Source: Hypsibius dujardini (lineage: Eukaryota > Tardigrada > Eutardigrada > Parachela > Hypsibiidae). From it: a stretch of DNA of 22,821 nucleotides. The position numbers and the translations under genes are program-made. The stretch is taken from positions 1 to 22,821 of the forward strand of contig LRSR01011902.1 of the NCBI GenBank assembly GCA_001579985.1, given 5' to 3'. The stretch's first letter is position 1. Every line of letters starts with the position of its first letter. Positions 1-10,227 of the stretch are shown here, in pieces. The notes under the pieces were generated by a model. It worked only from the letters and a program-made list of their open reading frames with translations, had not been told where the DNA came from and made no database searches.

Positions 1-143
1 GTTAAAACTTTACTATGTGTTTTATTATTTCTACAGTCAGTTCTACTTCCTCTTTCCTTTCTTTCAGTTTATTTCTCTAACAGTCTTTATTATCAGTCTA
101 ATAAACATGTTAACTATCCAACTTACGGTTGGTAGACCTAACA
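1..143 (+). repeat. 5' LTR, 3' part only
   Basis: Positions 1-143 match about 11415-11556. The copy ends in CA at 142-143, just before the primer-binding site. It contains an AATAAA polyadenylation signal at 100-105. Relative to the 3' LTR it lacks 8 bp that form a TATA-like run there, and it carries an extra 9 bp in the pyrimidine-rich stretch near 50-66. Confidence 0.88.
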
Positions 144-145
144 AT

Positions 146-163
146 TGGTTCCGAATAGCAGTG
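146..163 (+). other. Primer-binding site (tRNA-primed minus-strand start)
   Basis: Two bases after the LTR end the sequence begins TGGTTCCGAATAGC. The leading TGG is what a site complementary to the CCA 3' end of a tRNA must have. I cannot name the tRNA from memory. The position directly after the LTR is as expected for a retroelement. Confidence 0.65.
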
Positions 164-446
164 GCGACTAGATAAGGGAGTGCACGCCCTGTCTAGCTCG
201 TGGAATGACCATTAGCAGCGATCGCACCAGTTTTTCGAAGTCTCCTGTTTTCCTCACCGTTTGAAGGTACGAGTACTGTTATACACCGCGACGAGTAAGC
301 TGCCAGTTCGCTTTACGGAGTGTCTGGTTGGGCTCGAGAGTTGGTTGTAACTACTACTCATTGCTTTTGACGGGTGGCGTTAACGGAGTACGGAGGGATT
401 TCTGGAAGAAATTTATTGTACCGGGAAGAAAGGATTTCATCCCAAA
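164..446 (+). other. Retroelement 5' leader
   Basis: This stretch lies between the primer-binding site and the first gag ATG. I see no conserved coding frame here. It would hold packaging and dimerisation signals in an active element, but none can be identified by eye. Confidence 0.4.
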
Positions 447-1728
447 ATGCCAAGTGACAACGAAACAGATAGTGGAAGCAGCGGAAACGGCGGACGCGCG
501 CAGCAGCAGCAACAGCAGCGTTCGGCACCGTCAGTGGCACCAACCTCGTCGGCCGCCACAACCCAAGGTGGAGTCACGGTCAAAACAATCGCGGACGCGG
601 TGGTTACCCAGCAAAGTCAGATGGCAATTAGGGGACCAGTCGCGATGCCGAAATTTGGGAACAAGGACACCGAAAAAATTGGGATGTTTCTCCGACGCTA
701 AGAAATGGCAGGACATGCCCAGAAATGGACGGATGAGGATCTGCTCGCAATGCTGCCACTTTCTCTAGAGGAAGGAAGTGGAGCAGAATATTGGTATGTA
801 CGAACCAGCATTCCAGGGACATGGGTTGAACTGAAAGACATCATGTTGAAAAACTTTCGCCCACCAACCTTTTTGGAATATCAACAAAAAACACTGGCAA
901 GACGGGTCATGAAAGATACTGAATCAATCAACACCTACTTCGAAGAGGTGATGAAGCTTTACGACGTTCTCGAAAGCTTGGGAAAAGCATTTACCGACTT
1001 ACCGATCGGGGGAATACGGTAATAGTGTGGTGATGATGCCAACCAGCCAAAGTGATGATTGGAATTTCAGACAATTTTTTCGTGAAAATTAGCAGAGTCC
1101 ACCAAGTCAACACAACGGGGGAGAAAGATTTCGTGGTTACGATGATAGATTCCCGCCTTACCAGCCGGAGAGTTACAAGCCGAAAACTGGTTGGGAGAGT
1201 GACCGCCAGCAGAACCGATTTGAGGGACAAAGAAATGGGTACGGACCAAACGATCGTGAGCAGCATGACCAATGGCAGGCGCCGAGAGGTCATGGCCGAG
1301 AAGTCTGGCCGAAGCAAATTTCTAACAGAGAGAACAATGGCGGGCGATTCCAAAGTGGACCATAGTTTCAAGCAAATAGGAATGGGCAGCAGTATGCTAG
1401 TCAACAGGGCAGGAGCCAATGGCAACGAGGAACCGGGGAGAACAACCATCCGCCGGGAGGCCAACCACAACAGGTTTCACACAGGAACATGGGGGTACCA
1501 CAGGAGCCGCGGAAACCCCCAGCTTGTTACAATTGTGGCGGACCGCATTTTAAGACGCAGTGCATTCAACCAACGGTGGGAGGACCACAGGCCCGACAGC
1601 ATGTCAACTTGGTACAAGGAGTACAGGACATGGCAGATCTGTCAATCTTTGTCATTGAGTTTGGAATCAACGAGAATAGTTACAGCGCCATGACGCTGTC
1701 GGTGGCGGACCGATTAATTACCGATTAA
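447..1728 (+). pseudogene. gag: gag (capsid and CCHC nucleocapsid), broken
   Basis: Gag forms the internal particle and binds the element RNA. The likely start is the ATG at 447; the N-terminus is rich in Ser, Gly and Gln. An in-frame TAA at 699-701 interrupts it, after which the same frame continues through a capsid-like segment (Trp-, Tyr- and Leu-rich) to a TAA near 1020. A second frame from about 1130 reads a Gln/Asn/Gly/Arg-rich nucleocapsid, is cut by TAG at 1363-1365, and continues to a zinc knuckle CYNCGGPHFKTQC near 1525-1563, spaced CX2CX3HX4C, one residue shorter than the usual CX2CX4HX4C. Past the knuckle the frame runs into a short protease-like sequence and stops at 1726-1728, next to an AT-rich patch. 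The call rests on position after the leader, composition and knuckle. Confidence 0.78.
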
Positions 1729-2720
1729 TAATTAATTAAATAATTAATTTATCACCCAACGCGTGAAGTCCACTATTGGACTGAAAACCATCACAAACCC
1801 AGGATTGGGAAATCTAATCGATGGCGAGCATCATTGGCAGCTCGAGCTGCCCGAAGCACCAATTTTTAGAGTAGTTGGAAATGCTACCATCGACGTGAAC
1901 ATTTTTGGATAAGTATGGACCTTGGAAATGGAAATCACGGACACAAAGCCGGAAGAGCGCGACATTTATTTGAGCTACATAGACTCCTACATGATGCTGG
2001 AAGGTCGATTTCGTCAACGCAAATTGGAGAACATCAACTACGATTGGATCGACCTCATGTGGCACAATACGTCTAAAACACCCATACAAGGGACCAACAC
2101 CAGCACTGAAAACACCAGCACTGAAAACACCTTGAAAGCGATCTCAACCACCATGGAACACGTCGACCTATCAGACCTGTTTGCAGTGATGCAAACGGTT
2201 GAAAAAGAAATTCAGACCGAAAAAGACAAAGTTTGTTGTCGTTGTCAAGGGTCTGGGCACAAAGCACGAAACTGCAGACGAAAACCCAAAGTCAAACCAG
2301 AAACAGGAATACCGGGGATGTGTCGATCATCAGCGACGGCATGTTTTCAATACAAAACTACCACGAAAATCGACCGATTTTGGATTTGCAAATTGAGGGA
2401 TACCCGGTGAAGCGCTTGTGGTCACGTGTATCAACCGTATCCTCAGAGGTCATCAGAGAGTTGAGGTTATAACATCTGGTAAACCCGTTTCAAAGGTTTC
2501 AGCTACGGAATGCGACGGGGCATCAAATGATGAGTGAAGGAGCAATACAACTGAAAGTGGATACATTTGGCCGAGAAGCAACCCTTTTGGTACAAGTTTT
2601 TCGAGACATGCCCGGACAGTTAGACATGATTCTTGGATGCCCAGATACGCGCCGGATTTTGGATCAACCAGGGAAAGGACAACAGGGAGGATTTTCGAAA
2701 AACCTTCATGTCAGCATGGA
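1729..2720 (+). pseudogene. Protease region with second CCHC knuckle, degenerate
   Basis: In Ty3/gypsy elements the aspartic protease lies between gag and RT. Here one frame (about 1768-2410, with a TAA near 1912) reads a globular segment and then a canonical zinc knuckle CCRCQGSGHKARNC near 2235-2275 (CX2CX4HX4C). After a frame change a retropepsin-like stretch follows: a beta-rich lead with PILDLQIEGYPVK near 2377-2412, residues VSSEVIREL just after where the active site should be, and further on a typical C-terminal segment with DMILGCPDTRRILD near 2625-2665. No intact D-[ST]-G triad is visible. A first relic, ADRLI after a damaged site, sits at about 1705-1722, upstream of this knuckle. 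The window may therefore hold two knuckle-protease units. Confidence 0.55.
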
Positions 2721-2857
2721 GGAAGCACGCAAAACGGCAGAAAAGGAAGACATCGTCGACCTTTCACGACTGGAAAGCCTTTCTCAACTATGTTTCTTAA
2801 AGAAGTTTTTTTATGGGTCCTACCATTCCGGGAGGGAAGGAAATCCAGAAGCCCAAG

Positions 2858-3117
2858 CTCGAATGTCTCTGCGGACATGTCGGAGTCGGACTATGAAAAA
2901 GTGCGGCACGGCGACGTATGCATCGAAGCCATGAAGGCCAGCAAAAAAAATTCCGCATTTCAGATGCGATTGTGGAAACCGTTTCACTGGAAAATCTATT
3001 TGGTTAGCTCATCGCAAGATCTGCCACGGGGATAAGAAGCCGTTTATATGCCCAGTCAGGGGATGCTTCTTTGATTCGGCGACCTTCTGCCAAGCAATAG
3101 AACATGCCAGGTATCAC
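2858..3117 (+). other. C2H2 zinc-finger array in pol, between protease and RT
   Basis: Two fingers read in one frame. The first has Cys at 2965 and 2971, His at 3010 and 3025 (CX1CX12HX4H). The second has Cys at 3049 and 3064, His at 3103 and 3115 (CX4CX12HX3H). They are joined by a linker HGDKKPFICP that resembles the classical TGEKPF linker. A third, damaged finger-like stretch lies upstream (Cys at 2864 and 2870, His at 2921 and 2930) in another frame, with a TGA at 2894-2896; a run of eight A at 2943-2950 lies between the two frames. The finger frame is the RT frame, separated only by a TAA at 3247-3249, so the fingers were probably part of the Pol polyprotein. Their role is unknown; nucleic-acid binding is the natural guess. 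Confidence 0.7.
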
Positions 3118-3249
3118 CGAGAATGGGACGCAAAACGGAGAACACAAGTAGGCGAAATGCTATTGTGCTTTACAGTCGGAAATACTATTTCACACAACGC
3201 CGAACTTCAAAGTAAAAACCCGCTTCTAAAAAATCACGAACTGAAGTAA

Positions 3250-4640
3250 GGAACACATTTGGAACCAGAGCAGCTCTTCGCACTCAAGCGGCTCATCTGG
3301 AAATACGAAGACCTTTTTGGGACGGAGGAGATTCCCATCGGTCAAGCAAAAATAAAGCCCATCGAGTTTCAGACGATCCCAGGAGCCAAGCCAGTCTGGC
3401 AACCTGTTCGCCGATTGTGCAAGAAGGAAATGGAAATGGTGGACAACGAAATGAAGCAGCAGTGCAAAGACGGAAGGATGGAGCCGAGTCGCTCTCCTTG
3501 GCAAAGTCCAATTCATTTGGCGCCAAAAGGACCTGACGCGAAACGTCTGGTGGGAGACTACAAAAAATAAACGAGGTCCTGGTGGAACCCAAGTACTCAG
3601 TACCGCTGATCAGTGACGTTCTGGATCAACTTCGGGGGTCTAATTACTTTACCACACTGGATTTAACATGCGGGTTTCAACAATTATGAAGTTCGAGAGA
3701 CATCCTGTCTCTTACAACAACAAGCGGAACATTCCGACCGAGAACATTGCCATATGGCACAAACTGCAGTGGAGCAATTTTTCAACAAACAATGATTCAA
3801 ATTTTCGGAAACCTGTTGGGGAAGCATCTGTCAGCGATCTAAATAGATGACATGTCCCTCGGTCACTTAACGTTCCCTGAACATCTACATTCTTTAGAGC
3901 TGGTGTTTATGCGGTTACGAGAAGCAAATCTAACACTACAAATAACTAAGTGCCGGTTTGCAATGCCGTCAGTGAAGTTACTGGGATTCATTTTGTCGCA
4001 AGAAGGAATCTCACAAGACCCGGAAAAGACAAGAGCGATCAAAGATTATTCAACACCAACAACAGCAAAAGCAGTTCGGGCATTTTACGGGCTAGCTTCA
4101 TTCTACCGCATGTACATTCCAAAGTTTGCGGAGATTTCCAAACCTCTGACCGTACTCTATGCCGGAAAGAAAGTCAAAAAAAATTCCAAAATCACATGGG
4201 GGTCGGACCAGCAGAAGGCTTTCGAGACAATGAAGGAGCGGCTCACCACGTTTCCGTGCTTGGCTTACTTCCAAGATGAATTGGAAACCTTCGTACACTG
4301 TGATGCTAGTAGCGTAGCATGTGGAGCAGTTCTCGCGCAGAAACATGGGAAGTACCTTCGGCCGGTAGCATTTGCAAGTCGAGCGTGGGTAGGAGCAGAG
4401 AAAAACCTATCCACGGTAGAAAAAGAGGCGTTTTGTATCGTGTGGATCTCTGTGAAATGGCGCTCCTACTTGGTTTACCGGGAAGTGACCATAGTGACGG
4501 ACCGAAAGTCTCTGACATGGCTTTTCTCGCTGAAGACCCCAAATGAGAAACTGACGCGGTGGGCAATTTTGCTAAATCAATTCCGTTTCAAAATCATTCA
4601 CAAAAGCGGAGTTTTCAACCGGGATGCGGCAGACTCAGCA
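3250..4640 (+). pseudogene. pol: Reverse transcriptase and RNase H domains of pol, broken
   Basis: RT copies the genomic RNA and RNase H removes it. The RT fingers read from 3250 (LFALKRLIWKYEDLFG, then SRSPWQSPIHLAPK) to a TAA at 3568-3570. The palm continues in another frame with YFTTLDLTCGF near 3648-3680. The catalytic YxDD box survives as I-D-D at 3843-3851, but the tyrosine codon is TAA (3840-3842). From 3852 the thumb reads cleanly (LLGFILSQEGI, then FYGLASFYRMYIPKF). RNase H follows with its acidic residues visible: FVHCDASSVACGAVL, STVEKEAF and IVTDRKSLTWLF. The frame runs to 4685, but conserved sequence moves to another frame near 4640. Sequence type is clearly Ty3/gypsy. Confidence 0.9.
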
Positions 4641-6612
4641 GGTTCGCCGTGGGGCAGAACCCGTCGGACGCGGAGGACGTCATGAATGCACAAGTGATGA
4701 CCCTCGAAAAAATTGACATGCGAGTGGAACAGCAGAGCGACAAATTTTGTGGCGACCTGATCAATTTCTTAGAAGGAAACACACAGAACCCCTCCGATCG
4801 ACTCAAGCGCCTGAGCACGGGATTCTACGTAGACGACGGGGTACTGTACTATCGTGTGAAAGAGGAAGGATGGAACAAAGAGTTGCTGGTCCTACCTCAA
4901 TCTCAATGGCCAGAGGTTTGCGCCAAAATCCATGACCACAAAGCCTGCATGGCCCATCTGGGACACAAGAAATGCCTGGACGTTTTGAGCACACGATTTT
5001 ACTTCAGAAACATGGCGAAGTTCCTGCGGAAGTTTATTAGTTCATGCGTGGTATGTCAAACCCGAAACCCGATGGCGAGCACCAAGCTGGGAAAACTGCA
5101 AACAATTCCGATTCCAGCTCGAGCTTTTAGCACGGTGGTATGCGACACGGTTGGTCCACTTAACCGAACAAGCTCGGGTGGCCACAAATACCTTCTGACA
5201 GCATGCTGCGAGCTCACGTCTTTCATCATCGCCAAACCAGTGAAAAATCACACCTCACTGGCGTTCGCAAAGTTCTTACTCTATGATGTCATATACGATA
5301 CGGTTTCGTTCGAACCCTTCGAAGCGACGGAGGTACGGAAATGGAAGGAGTGGTAAAAGAGTTACTGAAGCTACTAGAGGTCAAGCACTTGAAAGGAAGT
5401 GGCTATCGACCACAGACGACCGGAAAAATTGAGACTCAACATCGCAGCTTGGGACGGATACTTGCCAAATTATGCAGTGAAAATCAGAAGGACTGGAATC
5501 TGGCTGTCCCATTTGCTTGTTTTGCAATGAATGCAGCGAAACACGCAGTAACTGGGGTGAGTCCATACCAAGCGGTTTATGGGGTACCATGCTTGTTCCA
5601 GTTCGACATGGCATACCCAGTGCGCGAGCAACTGGACCCATTCATCATGGATACCGCAGACCGCATCGCAAACATCCAAGCTTTCAAAAAATACAATATA
5701 GCAGAAAACAAGCGGTATTCGGAAGCACTGGTCAACGAAACGCGAAGGCCGGTGACTTTGAAAGTCGGGGACAAGTGCCTACTATTCTCACCGATGCGAA
5801 AGGCGGACCAGACGGCAAAACTGACTCACTTTTTCACGGGACCGTACGAGGTACTGGAGCAGACCAGTCCCGTAAATTTCCGAATCTCGTACAACCGTCC
5901 CGGAGAGAAAAAGGGGACACTTATCAACGTGGCAAGACTGAAGCAGTGGCACGACCGACAAGTTTTGGAACAGGAAATAATCGAATCGTCAGACCAAAAG
6001 AGCGCGGAAGTTCCACAAAGAACGGTTATCTTCAAAAATTTGGAAGCCTCGGAAGAAACGGTCGAGTCGGACCCACAATCACTAGTTCGAAAAGCATTAC
6101 CAGCGAGCCTAAAGCCGAAGGAGGTGGCAAAATGTACTTTTTGCAACAAGCCAGTCACAGGGCCATGCACAAAAGGTACCATCATCGGCGGAAAGCCAAC
6201 AATGAAACACGCCAACGAATTTGACGGTAGGTTCTGTGCAGCGCGCCGCCGGGCTGAAGTGGCACAGAACAGTGAATCAACGGAGGAAGAGTATTTCATT
6301 CCGGAAGGACGGAATGTGGCTACAATCAACGAAATCCAGCCTCCACAGATACCGGCCACTAACACGGCGGTCGCACCAATCGTGGGACTAACACGGGAAC
6401 GCGAAAACAGCCCGGAGTTTCCAGTACAACAGACACGCCGAACAACACCTTCTACGACATCTCGAACAACTAACATCAGACCAGCAAGGAAACAACGTCG
6501 AGAGGTGGATGTCTCGGAGTCGGGGGAAGAGCAAGTGGAACCGGAACAAGCGGAGGAGTATTATTTTTTCCGGCCACTCTGTGCAAAGCGAGTGTTCAGT
6601 CCGTCACAGTAA
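4641..6612 (+). pseudogene. pol: Integrase domain of pol with long C-terminal extension
   Basis: Integrase inserts the DNA copy into the genome. The zinc-binding HHCC domain is present: His residues in HDHKACMAHLGHKKC (about 4930-4975) and CVVCQ near 5046-5060. The core starts with the first Asp in VVCDTVGPL near 5135-5160. A frame change near 5320 separates it from the second Asp (SDGGTE, about 5324-5341) and the catalytic Glu in TGKIETQHRSL near 5420-5450, so the three acidic residues remain but lie in two frames. The rest reads uninterrupted from 5341 to 6612: a GPY/F-type module (HFFTGPYEVLEQ, then VARLKQW near 5928-5950), then about 220 residues of extension with a cysteine cluster (CTFCNKPVTGPC near 6133-6168) and a Ser/Thr/Arg-rich, acidic tail. 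No chromodomain was recognised. Confidence 0.88.
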
Positions 6613-6679
6613 CCAAGTTCTTTTGGGGAAGCGCGGACTCGGTTCCTTCAAGCTCTTTCCGAAACCTGAGCCCTGATGA

Positions 6680-8279
6680 GTGTCAGAGAATGTTGCTTTC
6701 ACGGAACAGCCCGAAGCAGTCAGCAGCTGGTTAACAACCACCACTACGACGAAAATTAACTGTTTCGTAGATTCCTACGATTTAGAAAACAAGCGACTCA
6801 GAGTTCGGGACCCGGAGCGACAGGTGGACTTTATACTGGACGCCCAGCCCGCGGACATGGATTGCAACTTCACGACAAAGGTACATCATGTGCGGGGCGG
6901 TTTCAGTGACGTGCTGCTCAGTGTAACCGTGGTAAACACGACGGTGATCGAGTATGAGCTGTCAGAAGCCCAACGGTACAAACGAAACGTTGAAGAGCGA
7001 CAAGTGGAGAGACCAAACTTTATTGAGATACTTTCACCATCGGAATTGGCGGTAGAAGCGGCAAGACGCCAAGCATTCCGAGTCGAAGCGAAGGAGATCC
7101 AACCAATGCAAAACAACACGGGGACGGGAGGCCCGTCCACGCGACGACGAAGGAGCCGGACAACTACTACTTCGATTCCCATTAGCGAAGAACCGCACAG
7201 GGACGTAAACCAAAAACCACACATTGGAATTTCTCGCGCAAATAACGCTCAAGGATATTAAAGCCCAATATGCAAAGACAAGAGAGATTCCAATGGAGCT
7301 CATGCTGAGTCATCAACAGTACATTAGCGACCATCAAATCATGATCTCCAATTTGCTAAGCGAAGAGATTCACCAACTGGATTGTCAGGCACGACAAAAT
7401 CGGGCGGCACTAATCAACGTTCTCGCCAAGCAGTCAGGCGTCCGCGCAGCTCAACTTATTGGTTTTGACCAGTGTCACACTTTGGTCGAACATGGATCAG
7501 TGGCTCTTAAATATCAATGCGAGGCAGTGAACGTTACGGTCGGAGCAAAACGAACAGAGTGCGGAATGGAACCGACGGTGGGAAGCGGATCTCTAAGTCT
7601 GGACGGTTACACTATAACCCGTAACTTCATTCCATGCATGCATGACGGACATTTTACGCAAATTGGAGAGAAAACATTTGAATACGACAGCCAGCAACAG
7701 GACTGGAGAGAGGGGCGAGAAACGATTCAAGTTTCCCATGATCATCTAGTGGCCGCGTTCGACATCACGGAAGATCGAACGGCGGAAGGGATAGACAACT
7801 CCCATGAGAAAAGCGATAACAGTTTCCTAGATTTGTTTGGAGAATTGTCGGCCGTCATGCAGACGTCGGGTCAATCTTCCTTGACTGAGGCTCTACGGGG
7901 AAGCAATAAGGACGTGGCTCAAAAGAACAACGTACCGGACGTTATCGGGGGAATAGAAGAAGTATTCACTGGATGGAGAACATTTTTCATTTCAATCTTA
8001 TTTTTTGTGGGTTGCGCGTTGTGCATTCTCATTACATGTAAAATCTGTGGACCAAAGCGGATACTGGCGGCCATCTGTCCGAAGCGTCGCAAACCAAACA
8101 AAAAAGAGCCTGACACAAGAGCCATCTACAGAGTTCGAAACGGGGTACCACGGGTTCGGCTGCCAGCGTTGGAGAACGGCGAACGGAGCCAGACAAAACC
8201 GGAAGAGGTGCCCCTTACAGAGGTGGAGGTCAGCGATATAACGACAGAGCGCCCATACGGGCTGAACATCATTCCCTGA
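6680..8279 (+). pseudogene. Env-like membrane glycoprotein, two overlapping frames
   Basis: Its place after integrase and its layout suggest an envelope glycoprotein. The first frame (6680-7261) has N-glycosylation sequons and a basic RRRRSR stretch at 7142-7159 that could be a furin-type cleavage site; no signal peptide or ATG start is visible. The second frame overlaps it (7224-8279), is uninterrupted for about 350 codons and holds a Cys-containing ectodomain (LSEEIHQLDCQARQN, DQCHTLVEHGSVALKYQC, RTECGMEP) and a transmembrane helix at about residues 253-272 (FFISILFFVGCALCILITC), followed by a basic cytoplasmic tail. The Cys pattern recalls glycoproteins of chuvirus-like viruses and some BEL/Pao elements; this is from memory and unproven. 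The overlap with a change of frame indicates a frameshift. Confidence 0.6.
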
Positions 8280-8282
8280 ATT

Positions 8283-9056
8283 CTGGCGGAACTAAGAGAA
8301 GATTCCATCATTTTTGCGCTAACAACACTAACTCTCTTGGTTCCAGTTGGATCAGCGGAAACAGCGCAAAATCAAGTATATGCACACTCTGTTCAAAGTC
8401 AATATAATCAGGCAACTCAGTCATGCACCTGTACCTATATTTACGCACCGCCTCCATGCGTCCTGAGGGGAAACATCACAGGGAAGCCAATCACGGGGGG
8501 TACCCGACCAGATCGGAAGGATGAAGACACCACAACGCCACTGGTGAATTCTAACGAATCAACGCCTCACAGCAACAGAACTCCTTGGAACGCAGTAGTG
8601 GATCAATTGGTTGACAGCTTGAAAAAAGTGAGACGGCAGCAGACAAAACCCATCGCGAAAGAATGGCGGACGGGTTCTACACTGCAGCGCGACCTTGATA
8701 CAAACCCGGAGGAGGAGATACTGCCTTTCAGGGAGCTAATAAGCGGATGGTTCGACCGACTCAAGAACAAAAGACCGTCAAACCAGCGGATAAACCGGTT
8801 AAAATTGCTACATAACAAAACGGTGGTGACAAGCCAGCAATTACGGAGAATACCACGCCCCCTGGAAGTCCTAAAGCACTTCGAGACATTGGGACAGCTA
8901 TATATATTCGCGTTGTTCGAGCAGATGTGCTCATTCGAATTTCACCGCGCACCAGCTGAAGTTCTTCCCCTTTGCATGGAATATTACTTTTCTTCCTGGC
9001 ATTTTCAAATTATTCCCGATTTCCACTGCAACTACTCCCCTTCTCCCGAAAGTTAG
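8283..9056 (+). pseudogene. Unassigned ORF with signal-peptide-like start
   Basis: This frame is the same as that of the upstream glycoprotein, separated only by the TGA at 8277-8279. It lacks an early ATG but opens with a hydrophobic run ending in small residues (IIFALTTLTLLVPVGSA, about 8310-8357), which looks like a signal peptide. Cysteines (CTCTYIYAPPPC) and N-glycosylation sequons follow, so a secreted or envelope-type product is plausible. Beyond about 8900 a second frame, open to 9450, reads more like the continuation (WNITFLPGIFKLFP, then SSDLNRLSSNAACFEEVLDA), suggesting a frameshift there. I recognise no family. It could be a second glycoprotein or a displaced part of the first. 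Confidence 0.45.
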
Positions 9057-9193
9057 TTCTGACCTGAATAGACTGTCGAGCAACGCTGCATGTTTCGAAG
9101 AAGTTCTGGACGCGATACGCGCGCAACGCATGTGGGAACTCAAACTCACGTCGCGAAGGGAACTCAACATTAACAGCAGCGGTCACGGTATTT

Positions 9194-10150
9194 TTGTTCG
9201 CTACGTCGATACAAGGGATTTGCGCCAGGATGGAAAATGGGCGATTTATCCCTCGCGACGAGGATCTAGCAGTAACAGTCAGCAGGAATCGGGTGGTGGA
9301 GTTTCGGACTCTCGGAGGGATTACACAAACTCGGACAACGCCAGAATTGGACATACTCAACGTCCGACGGGTAACGAAACAACCTCGAACACAACCATCA
9401 ACTCAAACACACATGGGAACAATACCTGGGAGGTTTACGCTCGCGAATAATCAGGAAAGCTTGACAAAGCGTCCAGTGATAACAGGACCTGAACCGACTT
9501 CACAAAGGTCAGGCGACGCACTGTGGACCTTCTCAAACTCGGAGCGGTTTCGCTCAATGATGAAGGACACACGAAACAAACCAGCATTGGAACGCGCTTT
9601 ACAAAACTACGGACCATTCAATACTGGAAACACACGACCGAACAGACCGGAACGTTTTGAAATACAACTAGAGACAACCACTACGACTGTGATTCCCCCC
9701 GGAATTATGGATACGCAGAGGATGCCATACTCTTTTGAGGAAATGCATCTCTTACGACGCCCATCACCGAACGCAATTTTTGACGGTGTATTTATCGTTG
9801 CGCGAAACCTAATCAAGAAGACGTACCAAAACTATTGCTCAACGCCAGCTTTAGTCAACGGTCCTATCCTGATGCTTAAGTGCATCGAATATTATCTGAT
9901 GGCTGACCCCAGCAGTATCGCAAAGCTAGACGAATTTGGCCTCTCTCTGGATGTACACCAGCGTTTTCACTCACCGGAATTCCCACAACCGTCAGTGACC
10001 GACGTCGAGATGGACATAGCCTTCAGAAGACGGCATGCACAAACGGTGGCTGAACGGAACACAATGACGGCGTCACCGGAGGACCTTGCGGAATACGACA
10101 TCGAGGAGGAGACTAGTGCGGCTCCGGAAATTGCAGAAAGCGTCCGCTAG
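9194..10150 (+). CDS. Unassigned hydrophilic ORF of the retroelement
   Basis: An open frame of 318 codons without a clear ATG start (the first possible start is TTG). It has low-complexity Thr-rich and Arg-rich stretches early, a more globular part in the middle (SFEEMHLLRRPSPNAIFDGV, then LMLKCIEYYLM) and an acidic C-terminal end. No transmembrane segment, zinc finger or enzyme motif is seen. It overlaps the open frame ending at 9450, so it is probably the 3' part of the longer coding region that begins near 8283, split by frameshifts. It is followed within 100 bases by a hairpin and an AATAAA. Function unknown. Confidence 0.45.
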   Translation: MFATSIQGICARMENGRFIPRDEDLAVTVSRNRVVEFRTLGGITQTRTTPELDILNVRRVTKQPRTQPSTQTHMGTIPGRFTLANNQESLTKRPVITGPEPTSQRSGDALWTFSNSERFRSMMKDTRNKPALERALQNYGPFNTGNTRPNRPERFEIQLETTTTTVIPPGIMDTQRMPYSFEEMHLLRRPSPNAIFDGVFIVARNLIKKTYQNYCSTPALVNGPILMLKCIEYYLMADPSSIAKLDEFGLSLDVHQRFHSPEFPQPSVTDVEMDIAFRRRHAQTVAERNTMTASPEDLAEYDIEEETSAAPEIAESVR

Positions 10151-10227
10151 CATGAATTTACCATGAGAGATAACATCAGTTAACCGTATCTACTCGATGA
10201 TTATTTAACAAAATAGCCGCATCTTAC

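Noticed and set aside
991-1470. 159-codon minus-strand open frame opposite gag
   Set aside because: It is antisense to the nucleocapsid frame, hydrophobic from complementing an Arg/Gln/Asn-rich sequence, and shows no motif.
5517-6224. 235-codon + frame overlapping integrase
   Set aside because: The overlapping frame has the GPY/F module and continuous homology; this one has none.
5826-6476. 216-codon minus-strand open frame opposite the integrase extension
   Set aside because: Antisense to a better-supported frame that continues from integrase; Cys/Ser-rich composition is a mirror of the sense frame.
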